NCBI GenBank assembly: GCA_021234155.1
Contig: JAJEKV010000002.1
Span: forward strand, 36,002,128 to 36,066,127
Source of the DNA: Isoetes taiwanensis
Lineage: Eukaryota; Streptophyta; Lycopodiopsida; Isoetales; Isoetaceae
Reading direction: 5' to 3'
DNA: 64,000 nt
In this document: piece by piece, positions 22,324-34,159 of the stretch
Position numbering within the stretch: the first letter of the stretch is position 1
Layout of the letters: each line of letters opens with the position of its first letter
Notes under the pieces: generated by a model
The model's input: the letters and a program-made list of their open reading frames with translations, nothing else
Databases searched by the model: none
What the model was told of the DNA's origin: nothing
Translations under genes and position numbers: made by a program

Positions 22324-22956
22324 CAGTGCTCGAAAAGCATCTAAAGATAGATGCGTCAGATGCGTAGATCTAAAGCATCGTAAGCATCGAAACATCTATA
22401 CTTTTAGATGCGCATAAGATGCGTTTGTAAAATTAAAATTTCTTCTAAATCTACAGTAGCCTTGCCTTGATCATTATACCTATTATTACTTTACTATTAT
22501 ACCTATTGTTACCTGTCTGTACTGCTGCTTGAATGCCCATTCTGAGTCCGACTGATCATTAAATGCAAGTTGTTGCTCTTTTGAATGAGTTTTAGGTGAG
22601 ATTGAAAAGGAATTGAAGAGCAAGTTCCGTCATTAGCTGTTGAAGCAAGGCATTCCTTGAAAACTACATGTTTGTCATAAAAAAAGCTCTGTGTTGGCTG
22701 AATGGGCTCTGATATGGTTAAATCGGGCTGCAAGGGTATGGATTTGAGTAGCAGAGAGAATCCAATTCCCCATTTGGAGTGCCAAAAATCGTTTTGGAGC
22801 TGTGTGGCAATGTCTAGCAGTGCAAAACCTAAAGGAAGAAAAAGGGCTAATTTTTTTTTTTAAGGTGTGTAAGCATCTTACGTTAGATGCGGTACAGATG
22901 TGCAGATGCGGATCTAACACATCTAATGTTTAGATGCGGGCATCTATCGAGCTATG
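22324..22956. mobile_element. hAT-like MITE
   Basis: Flanked by an 8-bp direct repeat CTGTTGAG (22316-22323 and 22957-22964), the target-duplication length of hAT elements. The ends CAGTGCTCGA and the complement of TCGAGCTATG form an imperfect inverted repeat beginning CA. Inside both ends the word AGATGCG recurs many times in both orientations, like hAT subterminal transposase-binding repeats. At 633 bp with no transposase it is non-autonomous. Confidence 0.82.
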
Positions 22957-22964
22957 CTGTTGAG

Positions 22965-24230
22965 AGAATTGGACGAGATGCTTCTCCCTCATGACCATAT
23001 AAAGGCTGGCGTGAAATAAATTTCGGAGGCTACGATTTTAGGATTTTCGTACCATTGGAATCTTAATCGTAACGATTTCGTAGGATACGAAGTGAAATGC
23101 AAGTACCTTGAAATGACCATAATTTTATTTTCCAAAGCATTAAAAAAAAAACTCCAAAAAAAAAAAAAAAAAAAACAATATCTATCTAGAATTTTGTATG
23201 ACCCACATGATTGTATCTTAATCTTCGTGTTGCAGAGCATAGATAAATGACTGTAGCATTGCAGACCAAACTGCAAGTTTTATTATGTTGTTGGATTCAT
23301 TTGTACGTACTCTTCAAGTTTATATTGATTTTATAATAAGCCAAAATTCAATTGCTTATTTCCAGTGAGTCTCTCGTAGTCTTTGAAACATTGTTTGAAT
23401 GAATACCTATAAAATAACATCTCCTCTTATAACTGGTCCTTGTTTAAAGCAGCCCACCACAATTAATAACTTTGCATCACTTTTTGGCTCATCTAAACGA
23501 TCAGTCCAGCTGACTTTCAATCTTCCAAACTACTTCTAGACAAACTTGCTAAGATTGGTTTAGAAAAGATTGAGGTAATTATTGCTGCACCAGTTTATCA
23601 AATATAATCATTAGTATTCTACGATAGTTTAACAGTGACAGGACTGATCTGATTTATGGAGACTAGAACTTGCTGGAAAGGTGTCCATGGTTGATTCAAC
23701 GAGAGAAGTTATTGGCATAAACTTGGTAATCTATAGTAATTTAACGGTGACAGGACTGGGCAGATCTATGGAGACCGCCCATGGTTAATTCGAAGTGGTA
23801 TTCTTGGGAATCAGCAGAATTACAAGTCTGAATGGCATTCAAGTTCAAAATTGTATGGCCTAAGTTGTGGGCTAAATGAGTACTCATATCTTTCAATTTG
23901 ACATGTTGAGAATTTGTTGCCACTTGCTAACTCAACACAGCTCTCATAATTAGAATGGAATGGCTCGTTAATATCTAACAACGGCATTTAAGAGTGATTA
24001 AAAATCTACGAGGCACCAAAGAGATGGCCTTTCTACAGTGACAAAAAAAGACCATACTTGTCTTCTAAAATATGGTCTGAATAAGCCAATATGAAACCTA
24101 AACAGAGAACTAGGCCTTTTGTCCGCAAAAAGGATGAGGAAATTGAACTTTTAAAAGGCAGGATCAGCCATCAAATAATACATAAAGAGAGTATCTAAAG
24201 AGAGGCAAATAGATGCATACCTTTCCCAAT
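22965..24230. other. No gene; A-rich tract and partial tandem duplication
   Basis: An A run occurs at about 23143-23175. A stretch of roughly 110 bp beginning TTTAACAGTGACAGGACTG (23628) is partly repeated at 23738 (TTTAACGGTGACAGGACTG), each followed by TATGGAGAC. No conserved coding text is seen. Confidence 0.5.
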
Positions 24231-24231
24231 T

Positions 24232-24665
24232 GAAATGTGACCTCTCTGCTATAACGAACCATTACATAACACAAACCTACATTACACACTTCAAAATGAA
24301 ATTCCCCCTTAAACCCCCTTTGGTTTGGGTGCATATTCACACGGGGGGTGACTCCGGACATTGAGAGCTGTTGAATAGGCATATGCACCCTTTATTCCTT
24401 GATCTACACCGTACATAAAGTTCCTCGTTTGTGGGGTATGCATGTACAAAAATTGCTATACTATATAAGAAGATGTGCAAAATACTATAAGATTTGATGT
24501 AATGTACTATATGGTGTTGATTTTGTACATGTGAAACATAATTATAGGGGCTCTCGCTGCCCTACGTCATCACCCCCGGTGTGAATATGCACCCAAACCA
24601 AAGGGGGTTTAAGGGGGAATTTAATTTTGAAGTGTGTAATGTAATGGTTTGTGTTATAGCTAAAA
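24232..24665. mobile_element. Hairpin MITE, copy A
   Basis: Long inverted repeats: ATTCCCCCTTAAACCCCC with TTTGGTTTGGGTGCATATTC near 24300, and the exact complement near 24580-24625. Pairing extends outward through ACACTTCAAAAT and GCTATAAC on both sides, so the whole unit is about 430 bp. The centre (about 24375-24545) is AT-rich and also nearly identical to the copy at 60256, including TACACCGTAC and CTATATGGTGTTGATTT. No target duplication is clear. Confidence 0.8.
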
Positions 24666-24669
24666 AAAT

Positions 24670-27600
24670 TTGGCCCCTTCAGAGCCTCCAACAAAAAACA
24701 TTACATGATACTTGCATAACTTGCTATATGATATGCACAAGGGGAAGTCCATAAAAAAGAATTAGCCATTATAGAAAAAACTATGAAGATTTACGAGAAT
24801 GAAGATGTTATAGACCCTTTGGAACTAACATGTTAAAAGATGCATCTTATGCATATACACACAATAGCATATATTATTGGGACTTGAACCCATCTTATCC
24901 TTCAAATCATTGCAACCATATCTTTGCCAACATAGTAGGTGAATCAATACTATAGGTTATAGAGCTTTGATTTGAAGTAATGTCATTAGTTTTAAATGTC
25001 ATTAGTTTCATATTTAAGATCTAAAGAGCTTCTTGTGCAAGAGTTTGGCATTGTAAAGTTTGACCAATCTATACACAAAGAATCATTTATTGTTGATGAA
25101 AACAAAATTGCAAATGAATATCTACTGCAGAATGAGGCTATATTCAGAACAAACAGAGTAATAGTAATAGTTGAATACTTTGTTCACATCGCAAAATAGA
25201 TAATAGTGATATGCATAAGGAGGAATATCACGAGACTATATTGATGCACCTCTGTCATGTGTAGACATCTATTATACAAGGATACACATCCATTATAGAA
25301 ACGAAGATAGAGAGAGGTCGCATGAGAAAACCTACAATATTTTTCCACCCACATCAAACATTATCCACTTTGCAGCAGAATCCCTTAAAGGCAGCTAATA
25401 AATGGGATAGTTAGCATGTTTGATGTAGTCTATCTTCATCAATCACCTTCCACTGCTTATCAATTTGACCTTTGCAAATGATAACCATATTATGCGTTCT
25501 TTAGATAAGAATAAAAGCAGGGCAAATGACACTCTCTTCCAAATGCAACAGCTTGAAGCAATGGAAGAATCATCCTTCATGGTGGCTATCAGGATGCTTA
25601 TGCTCAATGAAACCATAACTGATATGATATATCTCACAAAATTGCAAATAAGTGCAAAAGCTCCAACATTCGAGAGTTATCCAGTCAATGCATTATAAGC
25701 ATTTTGTAAAAACTACGACTTAGGCAGTTAAACATGAAGCAAGTAGGTAGTACTATACCTTGATGCAATCCCCCTTACATCTGGCTTTGCATCTTTGTTA
25801 AGCTCCAGCTATGGACTCAAAAAATTGATATTATGAAATCCAGCTTCCGTTAAACTGCACGTGAAGGAGATGCTACCATAAGATTTGAACATGTAAGAGC
25901 TGCACGATTTTGATGCTTGCTCAAATTCCCACACGTTAAAAGACGTCTCTTTCTGTGCCTGCATTTTTTTAGCACTACCCATTTTCAGTATTTTCAATCT
26001 GTTTTATACAACAGAGCACCTCTCTTTCTGTTTCTTGCTAAAAATAGAATAGAATAATACAACTCTCTCTGAATATTCAAGAACTTATTTTCATCTTCTT
26101 TCAAGACCTGCTTCATGCCGCAATATATATAAGATTTTGTTGAGAATATGACAAAGAATTGAGAAGCATTAACAAGAAAATGGATTTTCCAGAATACCTG
26201 GCTTCATCCATGAGTAAGATGTATTTTTCGCTTGCTTGCTACTGAAATATGATCTGTTGTTTTCATTCTAAAAAATCCTCATTATTCTCTTCACCTGAAA
26301 AATTCTCTGCCATGCCAAGAATGAAAAGGTTCGAAAAAATCCAGTTGCATTATACATTGGAATAGGATTGAAAGACATAGCCAGAAGCCCTCAATGGATT
26401 TGACACAGCTCTTGCAATGCTTGTTTGTCTGTTTCGACCTACTTTGGTTGGGACCGCAGTAACAGACTTGCATGAAGAGTAAGATATGCTTTTTTCAGTG
26501 CCGATGTGCTTTTTCTAGTTTGTAAAGCATGGAGCATGGCTGTAGCATACCCGAAACATGATTCACTATGCTAGGAAGGAGGCCAAGAGGAGAAGCAACG
26601 GAAGGACTTTTTGTTCTTTAGGGTTTTGAGGTTTCGTTGGTGCATGGTAGAAGCATGGAATAAGAAACATGAAATAAGAATAGGAACAAAAACACAATGA
26701 AGAATCAGGAGCAGAGCTATCTGACATGCCCATACTTTTAGCGTTGAAGATAAAAAGCCTGTGCCAAACCAATATCTAGCATAATATTAACAAATTGATG
26801 CCCACGTTAAACCGTGCGGAATTGAAAAAATCCCATCTCTCTTAATAACAAAAACTAATATCTAATATAATAACCTCGTACTAATATGCAGGAACAATCG
26901 ATTGCGCCACCAACAACAACATGAATCGAGAAGACAAGAGTGCACAGGACAAAAGTTTTGGGGTTTGATGCCTATGAATGCAGTGTTGATAACAATAGCC
27001 ATTAGGTTATCTAAGCTAATCCAAGCCAATGCACCAAAAGTGACGCACTCTAGAATTACTATTTAATATGGCCCAATGAATACATCGCCAAAATCATAGG
27101 AAAACCATGGCAAAAAGTATATAAAATTACAAATAAAAACCCCGTTATTATGCTAGATATTTATACATCACAGGCCACGGCTGCTAGCGAGTTTTTCCTC
27201 ACGAATTCTGCCACGTTTGCTATTACGGCTCATAATTCTACCATCTGCCACTGCCTAGTGATTCCTCCATCTCGAATCCAACGGCATTTGGACGCCATCT
27301 GCTGCTGAGAGACTCCGCCATCTGACCACGCTTGACTATGTCGGTGACCTGCCCTAAAATGATGCAAATTTGTTTTTAACCTTATGGATGGACAAGATGA
27401 ATGCCTCGACGACGAAGAATATTCTAAAGAATCATCCCATTAATATTTATATATGTTCAAAAAGGACAACCTATTTTATTCATTACTAAAATAAACATTC
27501 TAAATTTCGTGATCATAACCACAAGACATATGGTGCATAACTAGTTTGCTTGCTATACAAATTGACGAATTTTTTTTTCAAGAGTACCAAAATAACATAT

Positions 27601-28700
27601 GATTTGCATCCAAGAAAATTGTCAATACTATCATTACGTGGTATCTGCAGACGTTTGATACACAAAATATTTGACTTCTTTAGGGAAATTTATCAGTGTA
27701 TATGTGGATAAGAATACACCTGATATTTGCCAAGCTGCAACCAGGGAAGATAACAATGCTCTCAACGCAATAAAGAAATATATCAAAATTTTCAATGCCC
27801 ACTTGTCGGAAATGAAAACGCATGACAATAACTTTGCACTTCTGCCTTCTCTTTTTCGGTGCTCTTCTGTGATTCCAAGAACTTCCAAAGATGCCGTTTA
27901 AATGCATATCAGATCGCTGTGATGCGGATGTTGGATGCTCCATGCCAACAGACATGATTTTGCCTATTAGGGTTGCGAGATTTTGCACGTGCATTTCTGT
28001 CTTGCCTTTATTTCCCCTTTTTTGTCTTAACAAAACGAAATTCAAAGTGTGGATCTATCCTATAAGAAGAAAAATTCAAACACGTACATATCATAGAAGT
28101 CTTTCCTTGCACACCACTTTTGACATTCTCGAGTCTTTGTTCGCATCTTGTGCTAGTCACTTGGAAGAAATATATGTGTTGAAAGTTAAACATGCCTTAT
28201 AAAACACAATGTTGTCAGGTTTGGCGACAATCCCATTTGCGGTCAGTTATTTGAGTGCAGTCTGGAAGAAGGTAAAATTGTCCATATGTGAAAAGACATT
28301 GGCAACCATTACGAATAGTTTCTCCCCTTTCAACCCGTTTCCTTTGCGTGCCTGGATGTGCTGGCTGATCTTCTATAATATGAGTGTTTTTAGATTTATC
28401 CTCATGTCCATAATTCCACCAATACCTTTGGGGCATAATGCAAACTGAATTAGCCGTTTACCTTAAACTGGAATTCACACTCTTCTACACTAATAGAATC
28501 AATGCTAGGGGCATACCTCTTCAAAGTCAAACATGAGTCTTTGGCTGGTTGGAATAGATCTTTATTCCTTTGGGAAGTTCTTATATAGAAATGCATGCTG
28601 CCTCCCCACATTTTTGCTCTCCAACAATAAAATCTTAAACACGGAAGATAGGAATATGGCATGCATATAGCAGTGAGGTTCCTCCTCCCTGAGAGCTGGA
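24670..28700. other. Gene-poor AT-rich DNA
   Basis: No conserved protein text, RNA gene or element end is recognised over this 4-kb stretch, apart from the diverged repeat noted at 27045. A leftward frame at 28215-28436 (RNGCQCLFTYGQFYLLPDC) has a pattern reminiscent of FAR1-like transposase proteins, too weak to call. Confidence 0.35.
27045..27170. repeat. Dispersed repeat shared with 61555-61675
   Basis: ATCATAGGAAAACC, then TATTATGCTA within similar spacing, and AATACATC upstream, are shared with 61590-61670. The copies have diverged by perhaps a quarter. The unit is probably the end of an unidentified element. Confidence 0.6.
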
Positions 28701-29099
28701 ACATGGTGCTCTTCTATTCTATTCTATTTTCTATTCTATTGCCCAAGGCAGTCGGGTATAGTCAAACAAGCCTTCTGGAGGGTCAGCTTGCATAATGCTT
28801 GCTTTGCAACTGCCAAAACTAAAATCTGAGTCTAATGGCAAAAAAATTAACATCCAGGATCCTTGGCACTCACTTCTTCTTGATATCCATTCCGTCACAT
28901 ATAGCTCAGAAATGATATAGTCAATCGGCTCTCAGGCAATGCTCCCCAACTCTTTTGAGTCGATGAAATCATCGAACCAAAGCAGGGATTACATGTATAT
29001 TAAAAGGATGCACGCGTACTCTATTCGAGCAGCTGTAAGTGGATTGGAACATTTCAAAAAGCAGCGTGCGAAAGGTATTTTTAACCATCGATGGGGTCA

Positions 29100-29650
29100 T
29101 CTAAGACCATTGGTACCGCCACGTGGAGGGGGGGGGGTATGGGCAGTCTTGTAAGGGTGATTCTATGGCGAGGAATTTTAAAGGTGTGATCTTGCCGGAT
29201 AGAATCCTTGCGGACATGATGATTTCACGGGAATGGAATAACCGCTATGGATATTCCACCAGAAGGAATAGCTACATGGTGATTCCGGGGCAGAGAATAG
29301 ACCCAACAACGACTGGGATTACCTAGTCGGGAAGAGGATCGAGATGGGCTACAAAGTACTCGATCAAGTACTGGCCTATCATCCCAGTCTGTGGGGTATT
29401 CCATCTCAAGAGATTACACAGATGTGATTCTTTCAAGAGGAATTGTTGTGGAGGTGATTCCTTCTGAGGAAACAAGTAATGGGTGATTCTGTCTTCCATC
29501 AGGTAGAATATTCTGGACTGCGATTTCGTCTACTGGGATAAAATATATGTGATTCCGTCTGTCGGGACAAAAATTGTGTGATTCCTTTTTGACATCATCT
29601 CTACTTCGTAATTCTGACTTAAAGGCTATTTCAGACGGCCAAGATCGTCC
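29100..29650. repeat. Degenerate 'TGTGATTC' minisatellite
   Basis: At least ten times a unit of about 35-45 bp starts with GTGATTC and is followed by a C/T-rich word and GGGA or GGAA (for example TGTGATTCCGTCTGTCGGGA at 29550). The spacing is irregular and both GTGATTC and ATTCC words recur. No ORF is conserved. A G run occurs at 29127-29137. Confidence 0.6.
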
Positions 29651-30419
29651 TAACAAATGGAGGGCTACGATCCACTGGAAAGTACCTCCACTGTCAAGTA
29701 CGAAAATAGAGCCCTAAGGTTGTCACGCGAAGGTATCACCACATTGGCTATGATAATGAAATACTAGGAACGTGTGCCCAGCGATGCCGGGCATTAGCGG
29801 GGGATGCGTGGAATGGGTAGGTAAAATGAATTTCGTAAATGGAACAAAATGTATATATTTCTCTTGTGTGTAAATAGATCAGAATGTGAAGATGTGAGGG
29901 GCCTTCAATTGATGTGGAAGTGGGAGGGAGAATGGATAAGAGACAACCCTCAAATACAATGCTTGATCGATTCTACCTTTGCAGTTCTAAAACTACCCCT
30001 GATCCTCATCCTAGATTCTAACAGATCTCAAAAACTCTGTATATAACTGTGAGTTATCATGGTGAAGTTTAGTGCAATCTAAGATGGCTACAAAATACTT
30101 GTCTCCAAACAGACAAATAGACTTAGGTTATTGTTACTTAAAACTAAAATGCAGTTAACAGCCCAGACTTTTATGACTAGATTGTCTTTTATGACTAGAT
30201 TGGGCAGGCATCTTGACCTAAACAACATTCTCAATGTTAGGACCACAAAGTATGAATCTAGTCAAATAATACCAGAAACTAAATAGATATTAATAGCATG
30301 ACCAACCTAAATTGGATACCAAGTTTAATATCAAAGGATAGATCAACGTGTTCAACTGCTTTTGTAAAGGCAAAGTACTTGGCTGGTTTTGAAATTAGCT
30401 TTTTGGAACTTTTCTTGAA

Positions 30420-30525
30420 ATACACATCATAGTCCAAGTGTAACAAATTTTTTCTTGGCATTTGATCAAGCAAGTGCTAGGCTTCTGTAGTTTGTCCTAG
30501 CCTTGAGTACACGACTGAGACAAAA
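30420..30525 (-). pseudogene. PPR pseudogene scrap
   Basis: Leftward translation gives VYSRLGQTTEA, a stop, and HLLDQMPRKNL, which fits one PPR helix pair, with nothing further conserved. Short, so only a tentative call. Confidence 0.35.
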
Positions 30526-30769
30526 CGAGACACGGCCGATATAGAGAATGAAATCACCACCTTCTTAGTGTTGTGGCCAGAAATATATACGAATGAATAA
30601 TAGTCGGTTCCCTCCAATCTCCTCCTAAACTTATGCAGTATCTATAAAAGGGTTCTGATTATAAGCAGCACTTTTAGGGCTTGTAACACATCTTTTTAAT
30701 CAGAACATTATATGAATACAATCCTATACAGAATTGCTGAGTCTTAGAGTCAATTTATGATACAAAAAT

Positions 30770-31365
30770 ACCTCTTTGCCTAGAGGTTTTGTAAGAATGT
30801 TTGCTAGCATCTTAAATGTAGGGAGATGCATCACCTCAATGGAACCATCGACTACTCATTCTTGAGTGAAATGATGATGGATTCCGATATGCATAGACTG
30901 CTTATGGAGGATGGGATTAGTTGTGAGAACAATTCTACTCTTATTATCATTATAGATGATTGAGGGATGATTTTGAGTGTATCCCAAATCCAAAAATTGC
31001 CTTAGCTGCAGTACCCCTCATACAGATGCAGAGTTTGCTATATACTCTGCCTCACACGAGGATAATGCTACACTAGTTTGTTTACAGCTGGTCCAGATGA
31101 AGCATAATTGTGAAGCATAATGTGGTAGACTTACTACTGTCGGGATCTCCTGCCCAATTAGCATCTATAAAGCCAACTAATGTGATTTCTGGATCATTAG
31201 AAGCCGGCCTGAACAGTATGCCGATGGGATGGGATTGACACATGTTGATGGGATCGTGAGCCACGTGAGAATAGGCTATGCCGGTGTTGTCAGATGGGAG
31301 TGCTTGAAGATGAGCACCATTCTCTTCAAATTTGTCCGGCATTTGTAAATATCGGAGCAAAATAT
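30770..31365 (-). mobile_element. Ty1/copia RNase H fragment
   Basis: Reading leftward, HPIGILFRPASNDPEITLVG and FIDANWAGDPDSSKSTT match the start of copia RNase H (normally Y/F-x-DADWAG-x-x-D-x-R-x-ST). Downstream, in broken frames, are YEGYCS, a PSII.DN-like block, HKQSMHI-like text and a LTKPL-like end at about 30780. The aspartate of DADW is D-A-N here. At least four stops are present. No LTR was found close by, so the rest of the element has been lost. Confidence 0.75.
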
Positions 31366-31608
31366 GCCGATCTAATTACACCTAATGGCCACTTTTGAAG
31401 ACAACTATAGTGGTACTAGCAGGTTCTTGACCAACAAACCGAATTTCAACACATTGATGTCATGCTCTGTACATATTCCTCAGTAAGCTTTCTCTTCTAT
31501 TCTATTTTATTCTATTGGGCACAATTTATTGAACCCAATTTTTCCACCTTCATTCAATGGTTCAGATTGAGATAATAATTTATGTGTTAATATACTAATA
31601 TACCATTT

Positions 31609-31830
31609 TTGCATGGTTCACATGATCCACAATTGTGGCATGGTGGCAAGGTGCATCTTCAAGGTAGAAAGATTGATGCACCTCCACCTTCTGATCCAAA
31701 GGTTGATCCAAAGGCTGTTACCAAAGCCAAAAGATCTGCTAGACCCTTGATCCATACTCATGTTCCTCCATCCACTCTTGGCAGCAAAAGAATAGATCAA
31801 CCAAGAGGGGAGCCTGGACTATAGAGACAA
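31609..31830 (+). other. Probable 5' part of the pogo-like transposase gene
   Basis: The reading frame of the downstream ORF extends upstream of its first ATG as KNRSTKRGAWTIET, consistent with family N-termini, back to an AG at about 31784 (TTGGCAG) that could be a splice acceptor. An ATG-led frame at 31609 is in a different phase. The true start is uncertain. Confidence 0.4.
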
Positions 31831-34154
31831 TGCAAGAGGCTTTAGATTCTATAGATGATGGCATGCCCATTAGAAAGGCCTCTTTGCATTATGCCATTCC
31901 TGCAACCACGTTAACTCGTTGGGTTTATGGTGAGTGTGAGGTTAAGGGCGGATCCAAACCCAAGGGCTTCACACTAGCGGAAGAGGAAATCCTTGTAAAA
32001 TGGGCCTTGCAGATGTGTGACGAAGGAAGGGGAATTTCACTTGGGATTATGAGGGGAAAAGCATCAGAAATGTGTGCCAATAGGCAGACTTGTTTTAGGG
32101 ACGGGATTCCTGGAGACAAATGGTGGAGGAGCTTCAAGAAAAGGCATCTTGAAGTCACGCTTAGATCCACACAATGCGTGGAGGTCCAACGGGTCAAGAC
32201 AATTAATTCCACTAACTTAATTGGCTTCTACACTGGCCTTAGAAAGGCTTATGATGATTTTAGCTTTGATCCATCTAAGATATGGAATTGTGATGAAACA
32301 GGCGTGCAGGCTGGCAGCAGGTCTGGCATGAAAATTCTAGCAAGGAAAGGGCAAAGAAATGTCACTCAGGCCATCCCTAAGAATAGGGAGTGGTTAACTG
32401 TTTTGTGTTGTGTAAATGCAGCAGGCCAAAGCATTCCTAATCTTTATGTCTTCAAGAGAAAAAAATTGAGAGATAGGGACTTACTTGTTGGATGTGAGCC
32501 AAGGGCTGCCATCTGCTATCAAAAAAAGGCATGGATTACCCATGAGCTATTTGATGTATGGCTTGAACACTTCAAAACTAATGTGCCAGGGGGTATTAGT
32601 CCAGAAAATCCTCACCTACTGATTTGTGATGGCCATGGATCACATGTAAATCTAAAAGTGATCCAACATGCTAAGGAAATTGGTTTGCATATCTATCAAT
32701 TGCCAGCCCACACTTCTCATAGGCTCCAGCCACTTGATGTGTCATGTTTTGGCCCCATGAAAGGAGTCTTCAAAAGTCTAAAATCTAAATACATGCGAGA
32801 CCATGAGCTTCTTGAGCCTTCCAAAGAATACATGGCAGCATTAGTCTCAGCATCACTTAGACAATCATTGACAGTTCATAACATCAAAGCAGGCTTTGCT
32901 AAGACAGGTATATGGCCATGGAAAATGTTGGCTGTGCAGCCTGATCCCATTGCTGAAAGTCAGATTGTAAGAGATAGTGAAGATGAAGAGGATGATCCAA
33001 ATGCTGCTTCTAATGACATAGATCCTAATGCTGTTAATCAGAATGTTTCTATTGATGTTCAGCAAATTGTAGACAATCTTGATATTGCTGCTCCCATTCC
33101 TAATGCTGGTTGTGATACAATCGCTCATCCATCCATTGTTGTTCTTGATCCAATTGATGCTGTTGTTTGTAATGATGTTGCTGCTGCAACAATGCCATGC
33201 AATCATATTACTGGTTCCAGTTCTGCTATAGTAAAGGTGGCAGCCAATCCTAATATAGATTGTGTTAGGGCTAAAAGAAGCAAGTTGCCAATTGAATTGG
33301 CTCATAGGCTCATGGTCACTTCGGATGAGATGATCAAAGCAAAATTAGATGAGCACAATAGGCAAGTGGAGGCCAGCAAACTTAGGCAAGAAAAACTGGC
33401 CGAGAAGAAAAAGAATCAAGCTGAGAAAAAAAGAATCAAGGAGATACAATTGAGGCTAAAGGCTGAGGCCAAGGCCTTGAAAGAGGCAGAAAAAAATGCT
33501 GAAAAAATATGTGAAGCCAATGCCATGAAAATGCGAAGTATGTTGTTCAATGTGGATGGAAAGAGGCAGCTACCACTTGAACAGATCTTTGGCCCTTCTA
33601 GGCCTTTCTCAAATGAGACAATTCAGGCTAGGAGGAGGGCAAGAATGAAACTCATGGTCAGAAGGGGTTATGACCCCAAAAAGTTAGGTATTGCTGCAAT
33701 GAACCATTATGGTCATGATCAGATTGCTGATGTTGTGGAGCAGGCTGATCATGATCATGTGAATGATGTTCATTTGGCTGTTGGCTGCCACATCCAGTAT
33801 GGAGGCATTGATCTTCCTCCAAGCAACTTCATAGATAGTCAAGATCCATATGAGGATTATGAGGAGGATGAAACTTGCTTGCCATGTAGCCTTGAGGAGA
33901 CACATGTTTGTTCATGGGATCAGAGATGCCAAAAGAAACAAAAGGTACAACAACATAAACTTGGTGAGAACACATCTGATGTTTGGACTGAGCCTGATGC
34001 CTGCCATGGTAAGTTTGTTGGGGACAAGATTAACACACGTGGTCCCACCACCCCTATCTTTTATGATGATTCTGAAGATGTTGGAGGCAGAGGCTCACTT
34101 GAAGAAGTTGGGAATGTAAGCATGCATTTCTTTAAGTTTTGTTTTTTGAACTGA
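31830..34154 (+). CDS. Pogo/Tigger-like DDE transposase
   Basis: A 774-residue open frame with no lesions. Residues 1-35 fit a psq-type helix-turn-helix (ALDSIDDGMPIRKASLHYAI), and 45-115 a CENP-B-type helix-turn-helix (GIPGDKWWRSFKKRHLEV). The DDE_1 domain spans about 140-370: WNCDETG (D155), LLICDGHGSH (D267) and LQPLDV (D303), a D-112-D-35-D triad as in the Tc1/mariner-pogo group. Residues 520-600 are a lysine/glutamate-rich coiled coil, and the long acidic C-terminal region is of unknown role. The predicted job is cut-and-paste transposition at TA sites. Upstream in-frame text shows the true N-terminus lies earlier. I could not define terminal repeats. An intact frame this long suggests recent activity or domestication. 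Confidence 0.88.
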   Translation: MQEALDSIDDGMPIRKASLHYAIPATTLTRWVYGECEVKGGSKPKGFTLAEEEILVKWALQMCDEGRGISLGIMRGKASEMCANRQTCFRDGIPGDKWWRSFKKRHLEVTLRSTQCVEVQRVKTINSTNLIGFYTGLRKAYDDFSFDPSKIWNCDETGVQAGSRSGMKILARKGQRNVTQAIPKNREWLTVLCCVNAAGQSIPNLYVFKRKKLRDRDLLVGCEPRAAICYQKKAWITHELFDVWLEHFKTNVPGGISPENPHLLICDGHGSHVNLKVIQHAKEIGLHIYQLPAHTSHRLQPLDVSCFGPMKGVFKSLKSKYMRDHELLEPSKEYMAALVSASLRQSLTVHNIKAGFAKTGIWPWKMLAVQPDPIAESQIVRDSEDEEDDPNAASNDIDPNAVNQNVSIDVQQIVDNLDIAAPIPNAGCDTIAHPSIVVLDPIDAVVCNDVAAATMPCNHITGSSSAIVKVAANPNIDCVRAKRSKLPIELAHRLMVTSDEMIKAKLDEHNRQVEASKLRQEKLAEKKKNQAEKKRIKEIQLRLKAEAKALKEAEKNAEKICEANAMKMRSMLFNVDGKRQLPLEQIFGPSRPFSNETIQARRRARMKLMVRRGYDPKKLGIAAMNHYGHDQIADVVEQADHDHVNDVHLAVGCHIQYGGIDLPPSNFIDSQDPYEDYEEDETCLPCSLEETHVCSWDQRCQKKQKVQQHKLGENTSDVWTEPDACHGKFVGDKINTRGPTTPIFYDDSEDVGGRGSLEEVGNVSMHFFKFCFLN

Positions 34155-34159
34155 AGCCA

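Noticed and set aside
28215-28436. FAR1-like transposase remnant
   Set aside because: Only one short stretch (CQCLFTYGQFYLLPDC) is suggestive; no WRKY-GCM1 or SWIM text is present nearby.
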